Assembly: GCF_030811595.1 (NCBI RefSeq)
Contig: NZ_JAUSRB010000002.1
Coordinates: 1,550,001 to 1,614,000, forward strand
DNA from: Streptosporangium brasiliense
Lineage (GTDB): Bacteria; Actinomycetota; Actinomycetes; Streptosporangiales; Streptosporangiaceae
DNA length: 64,000 bases
Direction: 5' to 3'
Shown: positions 42,416-49,679 of the stretch, piece by piece
Numbering within the stretch: position 1 is the stretch's first letter
Layout of the letters: every line of letters starts with the position of its first letter
Position numbers and translations under genes: made by a program
The notes under the pieces: model-generated
Seen by the model: only the letters and a program-made list of their open reading frames with translations
Told to the model about the DNA's origin: nothing
Databases searched by the model: none

Positions 42416-43374
42416 CCGACCTGGAGGTCGCCTTCCCCACCTCGCGCGTCAGCGTGCGGCACATGTCCGCCATGTCGGGGGTCCCGGTCCCCGAGATCCT
42501 GGAGATCACCCATTCCAGGAGCTTCCCGGTCCTCGGCCCGGACGAGCGGTCGTGGGAGCTGGCGCTCGAAGCGGCCAGAGCCGTCCTGAAGCGCACGCAG
42601 GTGGAGCCCGGCGCCATCCGGCAGGTGATATTCGCCGGCTCCGGCGAGTGGGACGTCCCGTTCTGGTCGCCGGCGGCCAGGGTGGCCCTCGGACTCGGCA
42701 TCGAGCGCGCCCACTGCTTCGAGATCGGCAACTTCTGCAACGCCGGGATGACGGCGGTCCGGACCGGGCTGGACGGGATCGCGGCGGGCCGCGCCGAGTA
42801 CGTGCTGGTGCTCGTCGGCGACCGGCTGGGCACGATGGTCGACTACCGCGATCCCGGTTCCAAGGCGCTGTTCAACCTGGGCGACGCCGCCGCGGCGATG
42901 CTCCTGGCGCGTGAGGACTACGCCTTCGAGGTGCTGCACTCGGCCATGCGGACCGATCCGAGCTGGTCGGACTACTACACCGGCGAGCACCGGCCGGACC
43001 GGGTCGTGATCCGCCGCAACGGGCACCGCGGCGGGCTCGCGGCGGCCTACGTGGAGAACTTCACCGCGCTCGTCGGCGAGACGCTGGGCGCGCTCGGCGC
43101 ACGGGCGTCGGATGTGTCCCACTTCCTGATCAACCAGGGGGACAGGTCCATGCACGAGCGGCTCCTGCGGGAGACCGGCATCCCGGCGGACCGCAGCGTC
43201 TTCAACTACGACCGGCTGGGCCACATGGGCGGCGCGGACACCATGATCGCCCTCCGCGGGCTGCTGGACGGCGGCGGCCTCCGGCACGGCGACCTGATCC
43301 TGCTCGCCACCAGCGCCATGGGCTTCAGCTGGGGCGTCATGGCCCTGCGGTACCGGCCGGACGGCCAGGTGTGA
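42403..43374 (+). CDS. KAS III-like acyl-transferring enzyme with altered catalytic residues
   Basis: A 323-residue thiolase-fold protein from GTG 42403. The nucleophile is kept, C112 in EIGNFCNAGMTAVRTG. The usual HQAN motif reads FLINQGDRSMHERLL (His replaced by Asn) and the usual NxGNTSAAS region reads YDRLGHMGGADTMIAL (Asn replaced, His nearby). FabH normally needs Cys-His-Asn for decarboxylative condensation, so this enzyme may transfer acyl groups or condense without decarboxylation. No acyl carrier protein is encoded nearby; CoA substrates are likely. It is the third gene of the pathway operon. Confidence 0.8.
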   Translation: MGGIADLEVAFPTSRVSVRHMSAMSGVPVPEILEITHSRSFPVLGPDERSWELALEAARAVLKRTQVEPGAIRQVIFAGSGEWDVPFWSPAARVALGLGIERAHCFEIGNFCNAGMTAVRTGLDGIAAGRAEYVLVLVGDRLGTMVDYRDPGSKALFNLGDAAAAMLLAREDYAFEVLHSAMRTDPSWSDYYTGEHRPDRVVIRRNGHRGGLAAAYVENFTALVGETLGALGARASDVSHFLINQGDRSMHERLLRETGIPADRSVFNYDRLGHMGGADTMIALRGLLDGGGLRHGDLILLATSAMGFSWGVMALRYRPDGQV

Positions 43375-43383
43375 TCTCCGCGG

Positions 43384-43424
43384 GGACGGCGGCCGCCCGC
43401 CGTGAGCGGCGGGCGGTCCCGTCC
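43384..43424 (+). terminator. GC-rich hairpin between KAS III and methyltransferase genes
   Basis: 19- and 18-base arms, with one bulge and one mismatch, around a TGAG loop (43384-43402 / 43407-43424). No U tract follows. It may terminate or attenuate the upstream operon before the methyltransferase gene. Confidence 0.5.
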
Positions 43425-43447
43425 CCCACGACAGGGAAGGGCTGGAC

Positions 43448-44239
43448 ATGAGACACGATCCCTATGGCACGGGTGTCCTGAGCAAGGACATCCCCACCGA
43501 ACTGCGGCGGCTCCAACTGCTGGAGAACGCCCTGGACCCGCTGAGCATCGCGGCCGTCGAGAAGCTCCCCCTGGGCTCCGCCCCGAGGATCCTGGACATG
43601 GCCTCGGGAGCCGGCTCCATGTCCTACTGGCTGGCGGACCGCTACCCGGGAGGGAGCGTGGTGTCGGCGGACATCGACCCGCGCTACCTCGACGCGGAGC
43701 GCGCGCCGAACCTGACGGTGCGCACCTTCGACATACGTGAGGAGGATTTCCCCGAGGGCTCCTTCGACCTCATCCACGCCCGGTCCGTGCTCAAGCACCT
43801 GCCCGAGCGCGAGGACGTGCTGGCCCGCCTCGTCGACTGGCTGGCGCCGGGCGGATGGCTGGCGGTCGTGGACGGCTACTGGTTCCCCTCCGACGACACG
43901 GCCCATCCGGAGTGGGGCGGGGTCCTGCGGGCGATCGTCGAGCAGATGAACTCGCAGGGTGGCGACATGCGCTGGACCCGGCGGCTGCCCGGGCTCGTCG
44001 CCCGGCTGGGACTGACCGAGGTCGACGTACGGCTGACGCCCTCGCTCGCGGGCTGGGAGGGCTGGGGCGAGCAGTTCCACCGGTGGATCCGCCCGACGAT
44101 CCGGCAGACGGGGCCGACCCTGGTGGAGAAGGGCTACGTCACCGCGGAGGAGGTCGAGCGCTTCCTCGCCTCCGAGGACGGCCCGCACATGGCCGAGTGG
44201 TTCGGCGTGGTGGCGTCGGTCGTGGGCCGTCGGCCGTGA
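43448..44239 (+). CDS. class I SAM-dependent methyltransferase
   Basis: A 263-residue protein behind a GGAAGGG ribosome site. Motif I is ILDMASGAGSMSYWLAD, the acidic loop VVSADIDPRYL, then FDLIHARSVLKHLPERED and the motif APGGWLAVVDGYWFP. The C-terminal half resembles small-molecule O- or N-methyltransferases. The stop overlaps the GTG of the GNAT gene (GTGA). It is probably a tailoring enzyme of the ALAS/KAS III pathway. Confidence 0.85.
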   Translation: MRHDPYGTGVLSKDIPTELRRLQLLENALDPLSIAAVEKLPLGSAPRILDMASGAGSMSYWLADRYPGGSVVSADIDPRYLDAERAPNLTVRTFDIREEDFPEGSFDLIHARSVLKHLPEREDVLARLVDWLAPGGWLAVVDGYWFPSDDTAHPEWGGVLRAIVEQMNSQGGDMRWTRRLPGLVARLGLTEVDVRLTPSLAGWEGWGEQFHRWIRPTIRQTGPTLVEKGYVTAEEVERFLASEDGPHMAEWFGVVASVVGRRP

Positions 44240-45105
44240 CGGTCCCGCGGGAGGCGGTCCCGCGGGAGGTGGTCCCGCGGGAGGCGGTCCGGCGGCTGGG
44301 TTATGAGGATTTCGCCGACTGCCTCCGGCTGGCCCAGGATCGTGGCTGGCCCGCCGAGTACCGTGCGTGGGACCTGCTGTTCGCGCTCGGTGAGGTGTAC
44401 GGGATCGACGACCCCGCCGGAGGGCTGGCCGCGACGGTGGCGCTGGCCCGGTACGGCGGCACGCTCACCACGGTCGGTGGGCTGCTGGTCGCCCGCCGGC
44501 ACGGCCGCCGCGGCCTCGGCCGCGGGCTGATGAGATACGCGACGGAGCGCGCCGAGGCCGCGAGCATCTGGCTGACCGCGACCGAGTACGGGCGGCGGAT
44601 GTACGCGGACCTCGGTTTCCGGGTGACCGGCACGTGCACCAGGTATGCCGGCCGCCTGCGCTCCGGCGGCCGGCCGGGGGGACCGTCCCGCGAGGCGGAC
44701 CCGTCCGACCTCCCCGCGGTGGTCGCCCTGGACACCGAGGTCTTCGGCGCCGGCCGTACCGAGCTGTTCACCCGCCTGTTCTCCGCCGCCGAGCAGATCC
44801 GCCTGGTCGAGGGGCCGGCGGGCGTCCGCGGGTTCGCGGGCCTCTGGCGCGGGGTCGACGGCCCCGTCGTCGGGCCGCTGGTCGCCGAGGACTCCGGCAC
44901 CGCGGCGGCGCTGCTGTCCGGCCTGGCCCCGGCCGTCGACGGCCCGGTACGGATCGACCTCGACGGCCACCGGCCGGAGCTGCGCGCCTGGCTGGAGGAG
45001 CACGGCCTCCGGGAAACGGGCGGCACGGCGGTCATGGTCCACGGCGACGACCTCCCCGGCGACCGCACCCGGCTGTTCACGCCGGTCACGGGGGCGATCG
45101 GCTGA
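44236..45105 (+). CDS. GNAT-type N-acetyltransferase with N-terminal repeats
   Basis: A 289-residue protein coupled to the methyltransferase gene. The first residues are three tandem 5-residue repeats (VPREA, VPREV, VPREA) encoded by perfect or nearly perfect 15-bp DNA repeats (44238-44284). The first domain has LVARRHGRRGLGRGLMRYA (the acetyl-CoA loop R/Q-x2-G-x-G/A) and MYADLGF; a second, more diverged GNAT-like half follows from about residue 155. Such double-GNAT proteins acetylate amines and often confer self-resistance. Confidence 0.8.
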   Translation: MTVPREAVPREVVPREAVRRLGYEDFADCLRLAQDRGWPAEYRAWDLLFALGEVYGIDDPAGGLAATVALARYGGTLTTVGGLLVARRHGRRGLGRGLMRYATERAEAASIWLTATEYGRRMYADLGFRVTGTCTRYAGRLRSGGRPGGPSREADPSDLPAVVALDTEVFGAGRTELFTRLFSAAEQIRLVEGPAGVRGFAGLWRGVDGPVVGPLVAEDSGTAAALLSGLAPAVDGPVRIDLDGHRPELRAWLEEHGLRETGGTAVMVHGDDLPGDRTRLFTPVTGAIG

Positions 45106-45158
45106 CCAGGGGCCCCGGGAGACGTCCCGGGGCCCGTGCCGGTCCGGCGCCGGCTATG

Positions 45159-45275
45159 CCGTACCGGCGGACGCCGGCGCGCCCGTGCGGGGAGCCGCCG
45201 GCCGGCCGTACCGGCGGGTGTCGGCGCGCCGGCCGGTGGGCGTCGGCCCGCCGTACCGGTGGGCGTCAGCGTGCC
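45159..45275. repeat. GC-rich tandem repeats between convergent genes
   Basis: Four imperfect copies of a roughly 25-30-base unit CCGTACCGGYGGGYGTCGGCGYGCC lie between the GNAT and XRE genes. Internal complementarity (GCCGGCCGGC and similar) could form hairpins and end both converging transcripts. Confidence 0.55.
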
Positions 45276-46552
45276 GGGCCGGTGCGGGACAGGAACCTCT
45301 CCGTCCGCTCCGCGAGGTCACGGACGCGCGCGTCCGCGTCCGGATACCGCCTGAGCTCGCCGAGCGCCTCCCGCAGCGCGATCTGGATCATGTTGATGGT
45401 CTTCTCGGGCCGCAGGTCGAAGACGGGCCCGACCGCCCCGGCCGCCTCGTCGACCTCCCCGTACCGCAGGTGGGCGCGGAGGGCGTCGATGCGGGTGAGA
45501 GCCTCTACCCCGTAGAAGCGCCGGCCCGGCGCGAGCGCCTCGAAGTGGTCGAAGAACCCTCGGAACTCCCGCAGCGCCCGGTCCGGCTGGTCCAGCGCGA
45601 GGTAGGTGGCGCCGACGAGATAGGACTGCCGGTCCCTCTGCAGGACGAAGACGCCGCCGTCCCGTGCCGGGGCGTCGCGCGGGCCGTCCAGCCAGCCGGC
45701 CACGGCCTGCTGCGCGTCCTTCTCCAACCCGATGGCGGCCCACGACCGGGCCCGCAGGAGCGTGAGGAAGGCGTCGAGGCCGTCGTCCGCCCGGTAGGTC
45801 AGCGCCTCGCCGGTGCGCTGGGCCGCCTCCATGAAGTCGCCCATCCAGAACGCCTGCCTGGCCTGGGCGAGACGGACCCAGCGCCGCGCCTCATGGTGGT
45901 CGGCCAGCTCCGCCAGCTCCCAGGCGGCCGAGGCGTGGTTCTGGGCGGCCCGCGGGTCTCCGAGGTCGTCGGCCATCCACGCCAGCAGCGCGCAGCACTT
46001 CGCCCCGAGCGAGAGCAGCTTCCTCTTCTGTGACGGCCGCTGGGGCCCTGCCAGCGACGTGGCTATGCGGTCGCGCAGGAGCACTGCCCGGTGGATGAGG
46101 GAGCCGGGCGGCACGTGGAAGTAGGAGACGGAGATCGCGACGAGCTCGCTGTTCACCCGTTCCAGGGCGGCCTCGTCCATGTTGGTCACCGACACGCGTC
46201 TGGCCAGCCTGATCGAGTCGCAGGAGTCCCGGATCAGCGGCGTGAGGTCGGAACGGCCGGCGGAGGGATCCGGGGCGGCTCCGGCAGGGGCGATCATCCG
46301 GGAACCGATGTTCGGCATGGACCGGTCAGGCCAGATCATGCTGACGTCGATCGGCTCACCGAGGCGCTCGGACAGGACCTTGGCCACCGCGTGCGGTATG
46401 TCGCGCCGCGGGTAGGCCCCTCTGAGCCAGTGGTAGGGCGCCTTCGGGCTGATGCCCTCACTGCCGCGGATGTGGTTGATCTCTCGCGCGAGCTGCTCGG
46501 GCGACCAGCCGAGCCTGTCGAGGAAACCTTGGAGCTGCGTGGTAGCGCACAC
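45266..46552 (-). CDS. XRE-type regulator with TPR-like C-terminus
   Basis: A 428-residue protein. The N-terminal ~75 residues form a helix-turn-helix unlike canonical Cro/CI in length (QLQGFLDRLGWSPEQLAREI, then KAPYHWLRGAYPRRDIPHAV). The rest is helical with TPR-type Ala pairs (HASAAWELAELADHHEARRW, YLALDQPDRALREFRGFF). This class is frequent next to biosynthetic genes in mycelial actinomycetes. It converges on the GNAT gene and is divergent from the epoxide-hydrolase-like gene, so it may control the pathway. Confidence 0.8.
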   Translation of the reverse strand: MCATTQLQGFLDRLGWSPEQLAREINHIRGSEGISPKAPYHWLRGAYPRRDIPHAVAKVLSERLGEPIDVSMIWPDRSMPNIGSRMIAPAGAAPDPSAGRSDLTPLIRDSCDSIRLARRVSVTNMDEAALERVNSELVAISVSYFHVPPGSLIHRAVLLRDRIATSLAGPQRPSQKRKLLSLGAKCCALLAWMADDLGDPRAAQNHASAAWELAELADHHEARRWVRLAQARQAFWMGDFMEAAQRTGEALTYRADDGLDAFLTLLRARSWAAIGLEKDAQQAVAGWLDGPRDAPARDGGVFVLQRDRQSYLVGATYLALDQPDRALREFRGFFDHFEALAPGRRFYGVEALTRIDALRAHLRYGEVDEAAGAVGPVFDLRPEKTINMIQIALREALGELRRYPDADARVRDLAERTERFLSRTGPAR

Positions 46553-46727
46553 GGAAGCCGCCTCCTTCTGCGCTGCTGCCGGCTTTACCCACTGCTGTCA
46601 CATCGGAGCCTAATCCACGTCCACCATATCGGACACAACCTACCGGTTTAGTATAGATTACGCGATCCCCGCACGTACAGCGGCGCCCCCTCACCACCAT
46701 CCATCCCCACAGGTGGCCTAAATTTGT

Positions 46728-46742
46728 GGAATGAAGCATTCC
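46728..46742. promoter_or_regulatory. palindrome GGAATG-AAG-CATTCC near the next promoter
   Basis: A perfect 6-bp inverted repeat with a 3-base spacer, 48 bp upstream of ATG 46790; an additional ACATTCC half site lies just before the start codon (46783-46789). Probable regulator site. Confidence 0.45.
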
Positions 46743-46789
46743 GTTCTGATAGACTGAGGTCAGCAAGAACGCCTCGAAGGGAACATTCC

Positions 46790-47914
46790 ATGAGCACCGA
46801 GATCCGCCCCTTCCGCATCGAGATCTCCCAGGCCGACCTCGACGATCTGCGTAAGCGCCTCGGCCGCACCCGCTGGAGCGGCGAGATCCCCGGCACCGGC
46901 TGGAGCCGGGGCGTGCCGGTGGACTACCTGAAGGGGCTGGCCGACTACTGGGCCGACGGCTACGACTGGCGCGGGGCCGAGGCCCGGCTGAACGAGTTCC
47001 CGCAGTTCACCACCGAGGTCGACGGGCAGAACATCCACTTCGCGCACGTGCGCTCGGCCAACGCCGACGCCACGCCGCTGCTGCTCATGCACGACTGGCC
47101 CGGTTCGTTCACGCAGTTCACCGAGGTGATCGAGCCGCTGTCGCGGGACTTCCACGTGATCGTCACCTCGACGCCCGGGGTCGGTTTCTCCGGCCCGCTC
47201 AGCGGCCCCGGCTGGAACACCGGGAAGATCGCGAGCGCGTTCGTCGAGCTGATGGCCCGCCTCGGCTACGAGCGCTACGGCGTCCAGGGCGGCGGCGGGG
47301 GCGCCTGGATCGCGATCGAGATGGGCCGCCAGGCCCCCGACCGCGTCATCGGCGTCCACGTCAACGGCCTGGTCACCTTCCCCTCCGAGGACCCGGCCGA
47401 CTTCGCCGGCCTGACCGGAGGCGAGCAGGAGCGCCTGGCCCGGCTGCAGAACTTCCGGGACGACATGATGGGCTTCAACGTCATCCAGTCCACCCGCCCG
47501 CAGACCCTCGCCTACGGCCTGCACGACTCGCCGGTCGGGCAGCTCGCCTGGATCACCGAGAAGTTCAAGGAATGGACCGACCCGGCCGCCGAGCTGCCCG
47601 AGGACGCCGTGGGCCGCGACCACCTGCTGACCAACGTCAGCGTCTACTGGTTCACCGGCACCGCGGGCTCCTCGGCCAACCTCTACTACGAGATGGCCCA
47701 CGACCCGGGAGCGTGGGCTCCCAAGGAGCGCGGCACCGTCCCCACCGGGGTGGCCGTCGCCCTCGGCACCGACGTCGCCATCCGCCGCTTCGCCGAGCGC
47801 GACAGCAATGTCGTCCACTGGACCGAGTTCGAGCGCGGCGGCAACTTCCTCTCGCTGGAGCAGCCTGAGCTGCTGGTCGGCGACGTCCGCGAGTTCTTCG
47901 GCAAGCTCGGCTGA
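46790..47914 (+). CDS. epoxide-hydrolase-like protein lacking catalytic residues
   Basis: A 374-residue protein of full normal length with the microsomal-type N-terminal EHN domain (IRPFRIEISQADLDDLRKRL and TRWSGEIPGTGW) and an alpha/beta hydrolase core. The nucleophile motif, normally GGDWG, reads GGGGG at residues 167-171, so Asp169 is Gly. The base motif, normally RGGHF, reads RGGNF, so His352 is Asn. The oxyanion HGWPGS is HDWPGS. FTGTAGSSANLYYE is retained. It cannot work by the known Asp-ester mechanism; a binding or sensing role, or new chemistry, is possible. Confidence 0.85.
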   Translation: MSTEIRPFRIEISQADLDDLRKRLGRTRWSGEIPGTGWSRGVPVDYLKGLADYWADGYDWRGAEARLNEFPQFTTEVDGQNIHFAHVRSANADATPLLLMHDWPGSFTQFTEVIEPLSRDFHVIVTSTPGVGFSGPLSGPGWNTGKIASAFVELMARLGYERYGVQGGGGGAWIAIEMGRQAPDRVIGVHVNGLVTFPSEDPADFAGLTGGEQERLARLQNFRDDMMGFNVIQSTRPQTLAYGLHDSPVGQLAWITEKFKEWTDPAAELPEDAVGRDHLLTNVSVYWFTGTAGSSANLYYEMAHDPGAWAPKERGTVPTGVAVALGTDVAIRRFAERDSNVVHWTEFERGGNFLSLEQPELLVGDVREFFGKLG

Positions 47915-48003
47915 CCTCCGGATCCGGTCGCAACCGATCTGTTACGTGTCAGCCGCCTCTCCCAGGGCACTCGTCTGTCACCCGACCTACAGGGAGCGTG
48001 AAC

Positions 48004-48276
48004 ATGACGGTTACCGGCATCATCACCGCCATAGTCATCGGAGCCATCATCGGGGCCCTGGGCCGTCTGGTGGTCCCGGGCAAGCAGAACATCCCGATCT
48101 GGCTGACCATCGTGATCGGAATCGTCGCCGCCCTCATCGGCACCGCCCTCGCGGGGGCGCTGGGAGTGGCCTCGACCGGCGGCATCGACTGGATCGAGCT
48201 GCTCCTGCAGATCGGCCTGGCGGCGGTCGGCGTGATCCTGGCCGTGAGCATGTACGGCAGGCGCCGCGTCCACTAG
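48004..48276 (+). CDS. GlsB/YeaQ/YmgE-type membrane protein
   Basis: A 90-residue protein from ATG 48004 with GGGAG seven bases upstream. Three membrane spans with the family pattern: IITAIVIGAIIGALGRLVVPG, then IPIWLTIVIGIVAALIGTAL and a final LLLQIGLAAVGVILAV span. Members are called transglycosylase-associated but have no proven enzyme activity; they are often stress-induced. Confidence 0.9.
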   Translation: MTVTGIITAIVIGAIIGALGRLVVPGKQNIPIWLTIVIGIVAALIGTALAGALGVASTGGIDWIELLLQIGLAAVGVILAVSMYGRRRVH

Positions 48277-48332
48277 AAAGTCCGCCTCGACAGGGGCGAC
48301 CGCGGGACGGTGACACCGACCGGCGGGCATCC

Positions 48333-48377
48333 GGCGGCCCCGGTCCAGGAGCGACCCGCTCCCGGACCGGGGCCGCC
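48333..48377. terminator. 21-bp hairpin after the YeaQ-type gene
   Basis: Arms 48333-48353 and 48357-48377 with one mismatch and an ACC loop: one of the strongest hairpins in the window. No U tract follows. Confidence 0.7.
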
Positions 48378-48439
48378 GCCTGTCCGCTTGCCCCCGCGTC
48401 GAGGAGAGGGGTTAACTGGATGAGGCGCCGCATGACCTC

Positions 48440-48487
48440 GTGGTGAGAGGTCGTCGTGGTGAGAGGTCGTCGTGGTGAGAGGTCGTC
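48440..48487 (+). repeat. three perfect 16-bp tandem repeats
   Basis: GTGGTGAGAGGTCGTC occurs three times without change (48440-48455, 48456-48471, 48472-48487) ahead of the DUF2267 gene. It could be a regulator array or a slippage product. Confidence 0.85.
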
Positions 48488-48645
48488 GTGTGCGCCGGCA
48501 GGTGGTCGCGCCGCGGGGGCCTCGCGGTGGCCCGCTCCCCACACCGGCGCGGGCGCAGGGCCCTGCGGTCCCGGATCCAGCGGCACCGGCCGCCGCCGTC
48601 GGCCGGCCCCGCCTGACAGCCGCCCCGCGGCCGAGGCAGGACGAC

Positions 48646-49452
48646 ATGGACTACCAGGAGTTCGTCACGATCGTCGGGCAGGTCGCCGACATCTCGGACG
48701 AGGAGGCGGAGAGCGTCACCCGTCTGACCCTCCGCACGCTCGCCCGGCGCGTCACCCCCGGGGAGGCCGAGCGGCTCGGCCGGCGCCTTCCGGAACCGCT
48801 GCGCCCGTCCGTCGAACCCACCGGTCCGCCCGAACGGTTCCACGTCGACGAGTTCGTCCGGCGCATCGCGGAGCACACCGGGCTCGACGCCGAGGCGGTC
48901 GCGGAGCAGGCGCGCGGCGTGCTGGCCGCGCTGTGGCGGGCGGTGGGTCCCGACGGGTTCGAGGACCTCCGCGCCGAGCTGCCCCCGGACTTCTACCCGC
49001 TCATGGACACCGCGGTGGCCGCGGCGCCCCCGCCGGCCGAGGACGAGCCGCCGTTCACGGGCCGCCTGTCCGGCGAGGAGCTCCTCGACCGCGTCGCGGA
49101 AGGCGCCCCGACCGACCGCGCCCGCGCTCGCCGCGCCACCGAGGCGGTGCTGGAGATGCTGGGCCTGCGGCTGCCGGCGGGCCAGGCCGACGGCCTGACG
49201 CCGCTCCTGCCCCCGCCGCTCCGCCCCGCCCTGCGGCGGGGCCGGGCCAGGGGGCGCGGCGGCACCGTGCCGCTGTCGCCCGACGTCTTCCTGCACGACG
49301 TCGCCATGCGCGCCGGGGCCGACCGGGCGGAGGCCGCCAGAGACGTGCGGGCCGTGTTCGCGGCGCTGCGCGAGACCATCGGCGACAGGGAGTACCACGA
49401 CACGGTCGCCCAGCTCCCCGGCGAATACCGGCCGCTGATGAGGCAGGGGTAA
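48646..49452 (+). CDS. DUF2267 family protein, two domains
   Basis: A 268-residue soluble protein. The first DUF2267 domain begins MDYQEFVTIVGQVADI and includes TLRTLARRVTPGEAERLGRR; a second copy-like segment starts RLSGEELLDRVAEGA and ends with DREYHDTVAQLPGEYRPLM. DUF2267 proteins are helical, frequent in actinomycetes and linked to stress or phosphate regulons, without a known activity. The ATG at 48646 is preceded by AGGACGAC. Confidence 0.85.
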   Translation: MDYQEFVTIVGQVADISDEEAESVTRLTLRTLARRVTPGEAERLGRRLPEPLRPSVEPTGPPERFHVDEFVRRIAEHTGLDAEAVAEQARGVLAALWRAVGPDGFEDLRAELPPDFYPLMDTAVAAAPPPAEDEPPFTGRLSGEELLDRVAEGAPTDRARARRATEAVLEMLGLRLPAGQADGLTPLLPPPLRPALRRGRARGRGGTVPLSPDVFLHDVAMRAGADRAEAARDVRAVFAALRETIGDREYHDTVAQLPGEYRPLMRQG

Positions 49453-49454
49453 CA

Positions 49455-49489
49455 GGCGGGGCCCGTCCGCCCGGCGGACGGGCCCCGCC
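49455..49489. terminator. perfect 16-bp hairpin after DUF2267 gene
   Basis: Arms 49455-49470 and 49474-49489 are exactly complementary with a CCG loop, starting 2 bp after the stop codon. A further direct repeat (GGTGCGGACCGCCTGCGGGCACG, in two copies within 49517-49591) follows. Confidence 0.75.
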
Positions 49490-49679
49490 GTACGGACGCG
49501 CGGGACGGGCGCGACCGGTGCGGACCGCCTGCGGGCACGCGGGACGGGCACGCGGGACGGGCACGGCCGGTGCGGACCGCCTGCGGGCACGCTCCTGCTT
49601 CCGGTGGATCCGTGCCGTCACCGGTGGACCGTCAGCGTCCGGTCAGCGGTCCGTCAACGCCGGGGCCGACGCTCCTCAC

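Noticed and set aside
40343-43374. C5N (2-amino-3-hydroxycyclopentenone) pathway
   Set aside because: The ALAS is present but the AMP-dependent ligase and amide synthase required are not in this operon or nearby.
48440-48487. CRISPR array
   Set aside because: The three 16-bp repeats are head-to-tail without spacers and there are no cas genes; no other array was seen in the window.
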